This document shows, piece after piece, positions 1-10,700 of a stretch of 64,000 nt of DNA; position 1 is the stretch's first letter; every line of letters starts with the position of its first letter. The notes under the pieces were generated by a model. It searched no databases and was not told where the DNA came from. It saw nothing but the letters and a program-made list of their open reading frames with translations. Position numbers and translations under genes: made by a program. The stretch covers positions 62,001 to 126,000 of the forward strand of contig CAJXNP010000011.1 of the NCBI GenBank assembly GCA_913057175.1. Direction: 5' to 3'. Source of the stretch: an uncultured Cytophagales bacterium. Its GTDB lineage: Bacteria; Bacteroidota; Bacteroidia; Cytophagales; Cyclobacteriaceae.

Positions 1-543
1 ATGTTGGTCCGAAGGAATCTTATCTTCTTTACCACGAGGAGCTGGAATCGTTGGTTAAAAACATTCCTACCATTAAGCGGGCTCGTTTCTGGATGACTTT
101 TTCACCCAATTATATCAATCACCTGCAGGTATTGCAAAACGTAGGCATGACAAGCATTGAACCCGTTAAGTTTCAGGGTGTAGAGATTGTACCACTTCAA
201 TTTTTGAAAGCGCTGCTTCCGGAACCTAGTACACTTGGTGAAAATTATACCGGAGAGACTTCTATCGGATGCCAGATCAAAGGTAAAAAAGATGGAAAAG
301 ATCAAACCTACTTCATCTGGAATAATTGCAAACACCAGGATGCCTACGACGATGTAAAAGGTCAGGGGGTCGCCTATACAACCGGAGTTCCAGCCATGAT
401 AGGCGCCAAAATGATGCTGGAAGGAAAGTGGAAAAAAGCAGGAGTTTACAATGTCGAACAGTTTGATCCCGATCCATTTTTAGATGACCTCAACATTTAC
501 GGGTTGCCCTGGCACGAAAAAGTAAATGCAAAACTGGCGTTTG

Positions 544-557
<14 letters not shown>
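1..557 (+). CDS. Carboxynorspermidine synthase (dehydrogenase), C-terminal part
   Basis: The reading frame is open from base 3, so the window cuts into the gene; about 184 C-terminal residues remain and the TTG at 51 is not a true start. The fragment resembles the C-terminal half of the saccharopine-dehydrogenase-like (Lys1-like) enzymes that reductively condense aspartate semialdehyde with a diamine to give carboxy(nor)spermidine using NADPH. Visible landmarks are ARFWMTFSP, the GCQIKGKKDG strand pair and the TTGVPAMIGAKMMLEGKW segment that closes the domain in this family. It overlaps the start of the decarboxylase nspC by about 14 bp, the usual pairing of the two enzymes of the aspartate-semialdehyde route to spermidine. 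The family call rests on the fragment and this neighbour. Confidence 0.85.
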
Positions 558-1704
<1,147 letters not shown>

Positions 1705-1711
1705 TAAAATT

Positions 1712-1812
1712 AGTTGGCAGTTGGCAAAGAGCAGTTGGCAATTTGGTTTATTCGTCCTACCACTGGTTTGAGCAAAAGACACATTGCCAACTGCCAACTG
1801 CATTTGCCAACT
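1712..1812. repeat. Inverted-repeat element built from AGTTGGCA units, no ORF inside
   Basis: Three copies of AGTTGGCA (starting 1712, 1719, 1733) face three copies of its complement TGCCAACT (1785, 1792, 1805), separated by about 40 nt. The arms (1712-1742 and 1783-1812) can fold into one long hairpin, and the right arm is followed by TTTTT, so it may also terminate the nspC transcript. The unit is close to GGCAGTAGGCAG, which frames the four-helix-bundle gene at 39.0-39.5 kb, so this could be an empty or deleted copy of the same element type. The relationship is inferred from sequence similarity only. Confidence 0.75.
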
Positions 1813-1865
1813 TTTTCCTATAAGATCTTAATTGAAAGGAAAATATTATTTTTTATCATTATGAT

Positions 1866-3788
1866 ATGAAGCCCGGGAGAATAACCCTTTTACTCTTTTT
1901 TTGCCTGAATTTTTCAATAGTGTCAGCTATAAACCATTCAGAATATGGTGAAATAACAAAGCCAGAGATCAACTTAAAAGAATGCAGCTTTGAAAGAGAT
2001 GCGGAAGCCATTTACCTCAGAAAATCTGGTGAAATAAAGATCGAGCGCTCAAAAGTATTCATTCGTAAACATATACGGATCAAAATTCTTAGTGAAGCGG
2101 GGTTAAAACATGCAAATGTCTATATTCCGTTCTACATCAAAAATGGGTATGAATATATCCAATACATAAACGCTCAAACGATCAATGTTGATCAAAACGA
2201 CAAAGTCAGGAAACACGAAGTCAGCAAAAACTGGATTTACACCGTCGACATTTCTGAAGACTGGAAAGAAAAGAGGATAACATTTCCCAATGTGAAGGTT
2301 GGTTCCATTATTGAGTATGAATACTTAATTGTTTCCAAGAATTTCCTTTACCTGAATCAGTGGGAATTCCAGGAAAATCTTCCTACGCTCCACTCTGATT
2401 TAAAGGTGCAACTACCAGGGAAACTTGAATACAAAGTATTACTACAGGGCTATCGACTGTTAAGAAAATACCGGGATGAACTTACAAACTATTGGGAACT
2501 CAGTCACCTGCCTTCCATTCAGTCTGTCTCCTACTTATACAACATCCATGATTACACGGAAAAGATTCGCTTTCAATTGTCGGGATATCAGCTTTATCGC
2601 GATATGATTGTTGAACCCGAGTACAAAACCCTGATGATGTCATGGGAAGAATTAGCCAATTACAGCCTGAATTCTTTTTCCTTCCGCAGTTATTTAAATA
2701 AAACAAGGGATGCTAAATCGATACTTGATATAATCAATATCAAGAACCTTTCCCAGTTGGATAAGCTAAAAAAGATCTATAATTACGTATCTACAAACTA
2801 CCTCTGGAACGGAAAATATAGAAGATTCACTTATCAAAAATTTGATGAGCTGATTGAAAGCAAATCAGGATACAGCTCGGAAGTCAACCTTTTACTAACA
2901 CTCTTACTTCAGGAAGGTGGTTTAGAGGCCTATCCGATGCTCATCAGTACCCGGTCACATGGTGACTACATGAAAGACTTTCCATTTCTTTCACAATTTA
3001 ACCACCAGATAACCTACGTCATTATTGACAAAACACCCTATTATCTTGATGCCACTGATCCACTGAGACCCTATTTTCTCCTACCTGAGGAAGCCTACGT
3101 GACAGAGGGATTTGTTCTGAATAAGAACAATCCACAATGGCATGTATTCAAATATGTCCCAGTCTCCTACTCATCTATAAAAGCTCAGGCAACTTTAGAT
3201 CAAAATGATACAATTGGGTTGAAAATGTTGATGAAATTTAGCGGATACAGCGCATTAGAAAACAGAAAATTAATTGCATCAAAAGGAGAAATTGCTTTGA
3301 TCAATCATCAGATTAAACCTCAATGGAAAATCTCGTTTCCCGTATTCAAAAGTCAATTTCTGTATGATAAAAATAAGGACCTGGAATTCCGTACAAATTT
3401 TGAGCTGGTTGTTCAGGGAACAGGTAAGAATATTTTTTATCTGAATCCCATTTTCACAAATATTATTGAAGAAAACCCATTTAAAAGTGATATCCGAAAT
3501 TTTCCCATGCAATATCCTTATCCCGAAAGACTTAGTTATGAATCAGCATTGGAACTTCCGGAAAATGTTGAACTACTGGAATGGCCGGAAAGTATTCGCA
3601 TCAAACTACCGAATAATTACGGTGAATTTTCCTATGTCTTGACAAGGCTCGACTCCGTTGTCCACATATTTGTAGAATTTATTCTCAATGAAAGGGAAAT
3701 ACCCTCCAGCCAATATAAAAACCTGAAGGAGTATTATTCCATCATTCTCTCCAAGTTGCAGGAACAAATTGTATACAGAAAGATATAA
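1866..3788 (+). CDS. DUF3857/transglutaminase-like exported protein lacking the catalytic Cys
   Basis: A 640-residue protein with a signal peptide (LLLFFCLNFSIVSA, residues 8-21), an N-terminal DUF3857 beta domain (about 40-230), a transglutaminase-like core (about 280-410) and a C-terminal beta region. In the core the histidine (FNHQITYV, near H380) and aspartate (YLDATDP, near D395) of the papain-like triad are visible, but the position normally held by Cys, before the helix SEVNLLLTLLLQEGG (about 332-345), reads SKSGYSSEVN with no Cys. The protein is therefore probably not a cysteine peptidase or transglutaminase and may bind rather than process peptides. Location should be periplasm or cell surface. 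No operon partner: the next gene starts 300 bp away. Confidence 0.85.
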   Translation: MKPGRITLLLFFCLNFSIVSAINHSEYGEITKPEINLKECSFERDAEAIYLRKSGEIKIERSKVFIRKHIRIKILSEAGLKHANVYIPFYIKNGYEYIQYINAQTINVDQNDKVRKHEVSKNWIYTVDISEDWKEKRITFPNVKVGSIIEYEYLIVSKNFLYLNQWEFQENLPTLHSDLKVQLPGKLEYKVLLQGYRLLRKYRDELTNYWELSHLPSIQSVSYLYNIHDYTEKIRFQLSGYQLYRDMIVEPEYKTLMMSWEELANYSLNSFSFRSYLNKTRDAKSILDIINIKNLSQLDKLKKIYNYVSTNYLWNGKYRRFTYQKFDELIESKSGYSSEVNLLLTLLLQEGGLEAYPMLISTRSHGDYMKDFPFLSQFNHQITYVIIDKTPYYLDATDPLRPYFLLPEEAYVTEGFVLNKNNPQWHVFKYVPVSYSSIKAQATLDQNDTIGLKMLMKFSGYSALENRKLIASKGEIALINHQIKPQWKISFPVFKSQFLYDKNKDLEFRTNFELVVQGTGKNIFYLNPIFTNIIEENPFKSDIRNFPMQYPYPERLSYESALELPENVELLEWPESIRIKLPNNYGEFSYVLTRLDSVVHIFVEFILNEREIPSSQYKNLKEYYSIILSKLQEQIVYRKI

Positions 3789-4087
3789 GGATTGGGAGAA
3801 ATAGTTAAAAAATTATTAAAAGAGTCAGAACCCTGTTTTAGTACAATTCCGGGAATGAATCCATTATTATTTTCAAATTTTCTTAGATTCATTTCGGGCA
3901 TTTTCATACTGTCATTGTTACAATTTTTGTAAATAATCACCCTTCTAACATTGAGAATTACAATTCTAAAACCCATTCTTTTCATTTATAGAAATACTTA
4001 AAACAAAGTATCTTATTACAAGTACTTGGAGTCGTTATCTAATTATTATATAATTGTAAAATTTTAATAAGTAAACATTCCACTCCG
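3789..4087. other. AT-rich intergenic region upstream of the cmoA-like gene
   Basis: About 300 bp with no convincing gene. A minus-strand frame (3734-3985) overlaps the upstream gene and has no recognisable protein features. The right half (AT-only runs around 4040-4070) probably carries the promoter of the cmoA-like operon, but I could not place a good TAnnTTTG box. Confidence 0.5.
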
Positions 4088-4813
4088 ATGCTGGTTGATA
4101 AAGTTTTTAATGATAAAAAGAAGGAAGTAGGCGATTTCAAATTTGATAAAAATGTTGTATCTGTATTTGATGATATGGTGGTGCGATCTGTTCCATTCTA
4201 TCTTGAAATGCAGCGCATGCTAACGGAGTTGAGTGCCGATTTTGCAAAGAAAGATACCAATCTCTATGACCTGGGCTGTTCTACAGGAGCCACCTTAATG
4301 AACCTTGATTCGGCACTTGATAAGAGCATAAGCTTTGTTGGTGTGGACGAGTCTGAAGAGATGCTGAAAAAGTGTCGCAAAAATCTATTAGACAATGGAA
4401 TTACACGAAAATTTGATCTCATCAGCACGGATCTGAATAATGGCGTTGTACTCGATAATCCTTCCGTCGTCATATTCTGCCTGACTCTTCAATTTATCCG
4501 GCCTTTGTATCGAACCAACCTTATCAAAAGCATTTATGAACAGTTGCCTGAAAACGGAGCTCTTTTAATGGTTGAAAAAGTACTGGGAGAAGATTCACTT
4601 TTCAACCGTTTATTCATCAAGTACTATTATGAATTTAAAAGAAGGAATGACTACAGCGAAATAGAAATATCCAAGAAACGCGAAGCCCTCGAAAATGTGC
4701 TCATACCATACAAACTAAAGGAAAACGAGGAGATGTTGAAAAGTGTTGGATTCAAATACGTTGAAGTATTTTTTAAATGGTATAATTTCACAGGTATTAT
4801 AGCGGTAAAATAA
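4088..4813 (+). CDS. cmoA: CmoA-like carboxy-S-adenosyl-L-methionine synthase
   Basis: A 241-residue class I SAM-binding protein that follows E. coli CmoA almost end to end: DFKFDKNV and MVVRSVPFY at the N-terminus, the SAM motif YDLGCSTGAT (60-69), the CLTLQF segment (131-136), and FKRRNDYSEIEISKKREALENV near the C-terminus. R198 lies in the position of the CmoA arginine (R199) known to hold the carboxylate of carboxy-SAM, so prephenate-dependent Cx-SAM formation is plausible. In E. coli the product is used by CmoB to make cmo5U34 in tRNA; no cmoB is present here. The stop codon abuts the start of a membrane methyltransferase-like gene, suggesting coupling. An ordinary SAM methyltransferase is the alternative reading. 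Confidence 0.8.
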   Translation: MLVDKVFNDKKKEVGDFKFDKNVVSVFDDMVVRSVPFYLEMQRMLTELSADFAKKDTNLYDLGCSTGATLMNLDSALDKSISFVGVDESEEMLKKCRKNLLDNGITRKFDLISTDLNNGVVLDNPSVVIFCLTLQFIRPLYRTNLIKSIYEQLPENGALLMVEKVLGEDSLFNRLFIKYYYEFKRRNDYSEIEISKKREALENVLIPYKLKENEEMLKSVGFKYVEVFFKWYNFTGIIAVK

Positions 4814-5509
4814 ATGGTCAGGATCGGTAATTTTTTCTTCAGGTACAGAAACTATCTGTTCCCTTTTTTCTATGCTATGTTATTTGTGCCATCTCCGGTA
4901 TTGACAGAATATTATCCCATTGTCCTGTACCTGGGTTTGGCTGTTACAATACTGGGAGAAGCTATTCGATTTACTACTATTGGCTTGGTTTATATTGTCA
5001 GAGGTGGAAGGAACCGCAGAATTTATGCTGAAGGTCTCGTCACAGATGGGATTTATGCCCATTGCCGAAACCCAATGTATGTTGGCAATGTGCTGATGCT
5101 GTTAGGAATGGGTATCCTTTCAAACTCCTTGCTCTTTATGCTCATCATGGTTCCCTTCTTTTTATTTATTTATCAAGCCATTATTCTTGCAGAAGAGGAC
5201 TTTCTCAGAGGAAAATTCGGAAGTGGTTTTGATGAATATTGCTCAAATACGAACCGCTGGACATTGAAACTGACAGGATTGGGTGAAACCATCAGGTCTT
5301 TTGATTTTAACACCAAGAGAGCTCTTTACAAGGAATATAATACCACTTACATCTGGTGCGTTGGTATATTGTCTGTAATAGCTTTAAATATTTATCGCAT
5401 TTACGGAGCGGATATATTATATCAGTACAAACTCATCTTTATCCTGATTTTTAGTTTCGCAACTGTCGCTTATGTTATTACAAAAATTGCGAAAAAAAGT
5501 CATTGGTAA
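4814..5509 (+). CDS. Isoprenylcysteine carboxyl methyltransferase-family membrane protein
   Basis: A 231-residue integral membrane protein, hydrophobic throughout, with the conserved ICMT/PEMT core: GIYAHCRNPMYVG (about 87-99) followed by a hydrophobic pair and EEDFLRGKFGSGFDEYC (about 125-141). This fold binds SAM at the membrane face and methylates lipophilic acceptors (prenylated cysteine, phospholipid or others); the acceptor cannot be read from sequence. Two more membrane segments follow the core (about 178-227), an extension beyond the smallest family members. It starts directly after the stop of the CmoA-like gene with no spacer, so the two proteins are probably made together. See the finding on a possible functional link. 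Confidence 0.8.
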   Translation: MVRIGNFFFRYRNYLFPFFYAMLFVPSPVLTEYYPIVLYLGLAVTILGEAIRFTTIGLVYIVRGGRNRRIYAEGLVTDGIYAHCRNPMYVGNVLMLLGMGILSNSLLFMLIMVPFFLFIYQAIILAEEDFLRGKFGSGFDEYCSNTNRWTLKLTGLGETIRSFDFNTKRALYKEYNTTYIWCVGILSVIALNIYRIYGADILYQYKLIFILIFSFATVAYVITKIAKKSHW

Positions 5510-5644
5510 CCGGACTATTCAGGTTGATTAAACATTTGTGTTTTATTACCGCATAACCTAACGGTCGAACTTTTTAGAATTGGATTTTATTTGGGATAAT
5601 TCCCAATTAATATTTATAGTCCTCATAATAAATTATACTTGTCT

Positions 5645-6298
5645 ATGAAATGGACCTATCTTATCGGACAGAAAATGAAAGTAGCCCTGGCATTTGGGAT
5701 TGTTTTTATACTGGTATTTGCTACACTAGCCATTGACAAGAGACATATCAACACGCTCCAGGAATCATTTTCCTCGGTGTATGCAGACCGATTGCTGGTG
5801 GAAGGCTACATCTACAAACTTTCGGGCTTGTTTCACAGCAAAAAAATAATCTTCAATTTTCAGAATATAGCAGCCGCTGATATCTCTGAAAACAACAAAG
5901 AAATGAATGATTCTATCAGGCACTTGTTGGTTGATTATGAAAAAACAAAATTTACCCGGGACGAAACCATGTATTTCAACCAGTTAAAGGAAGATTTTCA
6001 AAAACTGGTGAAATTAGAAGATGATTTTTTGCAATCGGATTCCAACTCAATCGATGTGCATAACGCCATCCAGATGCAGCACATTAAACTGAGCGAAAGT
6101 CTGAACCAGCTCTCGGATATTCAAATGAAGGAAGGAAAAAATCTCATGGATAATACGAAGAAAATTGTAGCGGCCAGCAAAATAACGTATCGACTGGAAA
6201 TTGCGATTTTACTAATAATCGGTTTGATTATTCAGGGATTAATATTTGCGTCCAGATCAATGGTTCCAAAATTCAAACAGAAAAGTCATCTCAATTAA
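5645..6298 (+). CDS. Membrane protein with a four-helix-bundle (MCP-like) sensor domain
   Basis: About 217 residues from the ATG at 5645 (a TTG lies two codons upstream). It has one membrane segment near the N-terminus (KVALAFGIVFILVFATLAI), an extracytoplasmic helical region of about 150 residues typical of four-helix-bundle sensor domains (4HB_MCP-like), a second membrane segment (IAILLIIGLIIQGLIFA) and a cytoplasmic tail of about 14 residues. No HAMP, kinase or methyl-accepting domain follows, so it is a sensor module without output. Stop codons follow the tail, and the next gene is an unrelated desaturase. It may be a decayed receptor or act by partnering with another membrane protein. 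Confidence 0.6.
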   Translation: MKWTYLIGQKMKVALAFGIVFILVFATLAIDKRHINTLQESFSSVYADRLLVEGYIYKLSGLFHSKKIIFNFQNIAAADISENNKEMNDSIRHLLVDYEKTKFTRDETMYFNQLKEDFQKLVKLEDDFLQSDSNSIDVHNAIQMQHIKLSESLNQLSDIQMKEGKNLMDNTKKIVAASKITYRLEIAILLIIGLIIQGLIFASRSMVPKFKQKSHLN

Positions 6299-6603
6299 AA
6301 AAATATAATTTTCCTTTTCATTTTTAATAGAGATTTATTTTTATCCCTTTGATGTTTGACAACTTATTCAAATATCTCCGTCCTGAAAAAAGTCGGATTG
6401 ATCGAATAAACGAATAAAAATACTAGTTATCCGGTATATTCGTTAACTTTAAAAAAATTAGGGGTTTATATTAACGGGGTCTATTGGATTAATCTGAGTC
6501 ATTTTTTTGATCGCTGGTTTCTTCCTTTAGCAGCCTTCCTTACTTCGACTTCTTTTTGATTCCAACCAACCAGGATTCACATTATAATGTTAAAGTCATT
6601 TTT
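6299..6603. other. Intergenic region before the desaturase
   Basis: About 300 bp, AT-rich, no recognisable gene or strong hairpin. A TTG at 6556 is in frame with the desaturase, but the ATG at 6604 is the better start. A TTAACTTTA box near 6445 is a weak promoter candidate. Confidence 0.4.
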
Positions 6604-7692
6604 ATGAGCAATGCGAAGGTAAAATTTATCCAAAATAGTGAAAGCGAATTTTATACAGTTCTAAAACAGCGGGTTAATCAGTATTTCATTGATAAGAATA
6701 TTACCAAAAACGCCAATTGGCAAATGGTTTTGAAAACCATAATTATCCTGGCAGGAACTATTTCCACTTACCTCATTATCGTATTGGAATTATTAAACCC
6801 ATGGGCATTGCTTGTAACAGCTGCTATTTTGGGCATTTTTACCGCTTTGATAGGTTTGAACATTGCCCATGATGCATTGCACGGATCATACTCGTCTAAC
6901 ACACAGGTAAACAGGTTTTTAGGAGTCCTTTTTAACATTGTGGGTGCCAATGATTACTTATGGAAAATCAAGCATAATGTCATTCATCACACCTACACAA
7001 ATGTGCCAGAGCACGATGATGATATTAATCAGGCGAAAATACTAAGAATGGAGCCTAACCAAAAGCACATGAAAATTCACCGCTTCCAGCATATTTACCT
7101 CTTTTTTCTTTACCCGCTAAGCTCCCTTTCATGGGTTTTTATTAAAGACTATCAGAAGTTTTTCACCTCGAAGATCAGTAGCCACGTCATTAAAAAACAT
7201 CCTAAAAAGGAGTTGTTCAGGCTGATCATTTACAAATTAATCTACTACACCTTATACATTGTTATTCCCTTCACGGTGATGGATCTTGCCTGGTATTATA
7301 TTTTACTTGGCTTTATCGTTATGCATTTATTTGAAGGAGCGACTCTATCCTTTATTTTCCAGCTGGCACATGTTTTTGAAGGAACATCTTACCCGGAACC
7401 TTCTGATTCCGGACAAATGGAAAGAACGTGGGCGGAGCACCAGCTATTTACTACATTGGATTTTGGAAGAAAAAGCCCGTTTGTGAACTTCTTTTTTGGC
7501 GGGCTCAACTTCCAGGTGGAACATCACCTCTTTCCAAAGATCTGTCACATTCACTATTCGAAGATCTCTCCAATTGTCCAAAAGACAGCAGAGGAATATG
7601 GACTTCCTTTTTTGGAAAATAAAACCTTCTTTGGAGCGCTTATTTCACATGTTAGGATGATGAAAAAAATGGGGACACCCGTTCCGGCATAA
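6604..7692 (+). CDS. Fatty acid desaturase (acyl-CoA/acyl-lipid, front-end-like)
   Basis: A membrane di-iron desaturase of 362 residues from the ATG at 6604. All three histidine clusters are intact: HDALH (about 89-93), HNVIHH (124-129) and QVEHH (304-308). The QxxHH form of the third box and the LFPKICHIHYSKI context are those of the linoleoyl-CoA/delta-6-like group common in Bacteroidota. Hydrophobic pairs lie near 40-90 and 210-250. The enzyme would insert a cis double bond into a membrane-bound acyl chain, using electrons from a ferredoxin or a reductase not seen here. No cytochrome b5 domain is fused. It is a single gene, convergent with the RND permease. Regiospecificity cannot be decided from sequence. 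Confidence 0.9.
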   Translation: MSNAKVKFIQNSESEFYTVLKQRVNQYFIDKNITKNANWQMVLKTIIILAGTISTYLIIVLELLNPWALLVTAAILGIFTALIGLNIAHDALHGSYSSNTQVNRFLGVLFNIVGANDYLWKIKHNVIHHTYTNVPEHDDDINQAKILRMEPNQKHMKIHRFQHIYLFFLYPLSSLSWVFIKDYQKFFTSKISSHVIKKHPKKELFRLIIYKLIYYTLYIVIPFTVMDLAWYYILLGFIVMHLFEGATLSFIFQLAHVFEGTSYPEPSDSGQMERTWAEHQLFTTLDFGRKSPFVNFFFGGLNFQVEHHLFPKICHIHYSKISPIVQKTAEEYGLPFLENKTFFGALISHVRMMKKMGTPVPA

Positions 7693-7732
7693 TATTCGAA
7701 AGCTCTTGAATGGTATTTAGCAGGGTATTCAG

Positions 7733-10700
7733 CTACTCTACTCTTACTTTTTTATTTCTCACTATTCCCATCTTTTCAATACTTCTTTCAAAGACGTAAT
7801 AAACGACTGGAACGATGATGAGGGTTAAAAACATGGAGCTGCTTAGTCCGCCAATCAGTGCCCATGCCAGACCATTTTTCCATTCACTACCTGCTCCGCT
7901 TGCAAGTGCAATCGGAAGCAACCCAATGATCATGGTAATATTAGTCATAAGGATGGGACGGAACCTCAGCCTGGTCGCTTCCAGGAGTGCCTCCTGCAAT
8001 TCCCTACCCTTTTCCCTTAAGCTATTGGTGAAATCGACAACCAGAATTGCATTTTTCCCCACTAAACCAACCAGCATAATCATTCCCAAAATGGAAAAAA
8101 TACTCAATGCCTGTTGCGTGAGCGCAAGCATCAATAAGGCGCCAATCACGGCAAGCGGTACAGAAAACAAGACCACAAATGGATAGTGGTATGAATCGTA
8201 TAAAGCCACTAAAATCAGGTAAACCAAAAGTATAGATATTGCAAAGGCGATGCCCATCGTTCTAAGCCCATCTGTAGTTCTTTTCGTCTGTCCACCAAAG
8301 ATATACTCTATTCCTGATGGCTGGGAGGATGATTCCAGCTTATTTTTTAATTCATTTCCAATCGTTCCAGCTGGTTTGCCAATCACCTGGGATTTTAATG
8401 TTACTGACGGCGCCCGATTCGTTCTCTCGAGGAGTGAAAAACCAGATTCACGCTCTATCGCTGCAAACTGGCTTAATCTGATCAATTGGCCTTTCTCATT
8501 GATAAAGGATATTCTCCTCAGCTTTTCAGGTTTGTTTTTCACTTCTTCATCCAACCGGATATTAATATTCAGATCTTTCTTATTGTACACCATTTTGCTC
8601 GACTGATCGCCTGAATACGCCAAACGGAGTACTCCACCTGTTTGAGCAGTGTTCAGGTCAAACATTTGGGCTTTCTCGTGATCTACTTCAATCCGGTATT
8701 CGGGAAGCCCGGTACTTTCAGAGGACACTACTTCAACAGCGCCGGGAATTTCATCCAGCATTTGAAAAACCTTATCGGCATAGCTCTCAATACTATCCCG
8801 ACTCGTCCCGGTGATAGTCACTTGTACCGCGTCATCATCCCTTAGACCAAGAATATTTACTCCCACTGGCCTTATCTTGACATCCGGTATCTGGCTTTCT
8901 ATATCCAGCTTTATTTTGTGTGCAAATTCTGTAGATGTGAAATTTCTTTTTTTCTTATTAATGAGTTTGACATTCATTTCGGCCAGATTGGAGGTATTAA
9001 ATTCAATCCTCCCGCTGCTGGTTATTCCCACTGTGGTGAAAACAGATTCCACCTCTTTGAATTGACTTACATAATCTTCCACCTGCCGGGCTACTTCATT
9101 TGTCTTTTGAATGGCCGTTCCCTTCGGTAATTCAATCTCCATCATGAATTCGGACCGGTCCCCGGATTTTGTAAACTCCAACCCAATAAATCCGAAAAAA
9201 ATAAGGGATACAGAACCAGCCAGTAATACCAATGCAATAAATAAAGTGGTGACTTTATGTCTGAAAGCCCATTTCAAAACTTGATCCAGCTGTGAGATCA
9301 ATACATCGATGCTATTTTCAAACTTCAGAACAAATTTGCCAAAAAAAGTTTTCCCGGTAATCCGCTCCAGTTTACCAAACCGTGAGGCCAGCAGTGGAAC
9401 CAATGTAAAGGAAACCACCAGGCTCATCAGGGTTGAAGTAACAATAACTACTGAAAATTGCCGAAGCAGATCAGCAACAATCCCTGTAGCAAAAACAATG
9501 GGTAAAAACACCACCACGTCGATCAATGTGATGGAAATGGCTGTGAATCCGATCTCCATTCTGCCATCGTAAGCCGCTTTTACCTTTCCTTTTTTCATTT
9601 CCAGGTGGCGATAAATGTTTTCAATCACCACGATCGAGTCATCTACAAGAATCCCAATCGCCAGCGATAAACCCAGCAAGGAAAGTAAATTCAGAGTATA
9701 TCCAAAGACATACATGACGATGAAAGTAGATATGATTGAGGTGGGAATGGAGACAAAAACGATCAGGGAATTACGAAGGCTATGAAGGAAAAGCAACATC
9801 ACTAATGAAACCAAAATCACAGCCAGTGTCAGATCAGAAATAACCGCATTTGCAGCAGCAAGTGTAAATTCAGAGGTATCTTGTGCGATTTCAAATTGCA
9901 GGCCTGAATCTTTGTACTTATCACTTAATTCATCAAGCTTTTCGCGAATATGTGTACTAATTGTCACTGCATTGGCCTCGCCCTGCTTTTTTATATCCAA
10001 ACCAAGCGACGGCCGTCCATTGATCCTGTTTAAAATATCTTGACTCTTTGGATCAACTCTGATTTCAGCAACATTCCCTACCTTGATCAACCTTCCTGCA
10101 CGTTCTGTGATAACGAGATTATTTATTTCAGAAGGATGATCGAGTTCACCTATATACCGGATAAATGATTCCTTATCGCCGCGTTTGATCATACCTACCG
10201 GTACATTCAAATTAGACTGTTTTATAGCTTGTAATACCTGATATATGCTTACCTGCAGGGCATCGAGTTTATCAGGATCGATACTTACCCGGATCTCCTG
10301 CTCCTCTTTTCCCAATAATCGAATTTCCGCAACTCCCTCGATTTTATACAACTCAGGAATTACTCCGTCTTCCATTAATGCAGAAAATTCAAAAGGATCA
10401 AGACTGGAAAATGATCCGATTCGCATAATCGGAAGGTCATCGAAATCAAATCTACTTAAAACCGGTTTTTGTGCTTGTTCTGGCAATTGGCCCACAACGG
10501 TATTTAGTTTTCTTTCAGCTTCCTGCATGCTTTCAGTCACATTGACATTTGGTGTCAACTCAAGCCGGACAAGTGAAAAATTCTCCTGAGAGGTTGTTGT
10601 CAACTGATCAACATTTTGCAGGGAAGAAAGGACCTCTTCCAGCGGGATGGAAATATTTTCCTCCACCTCCTCAGGTGAAGCTCCAGGATAAACTGTGGTG

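Noticed and set aside
3734-3985. Minus-strand frame after the DUF3857 gene
   Set aside because: Overlaps the real gene, no domain, no ribosome site, composition like random AT-rich sequence.
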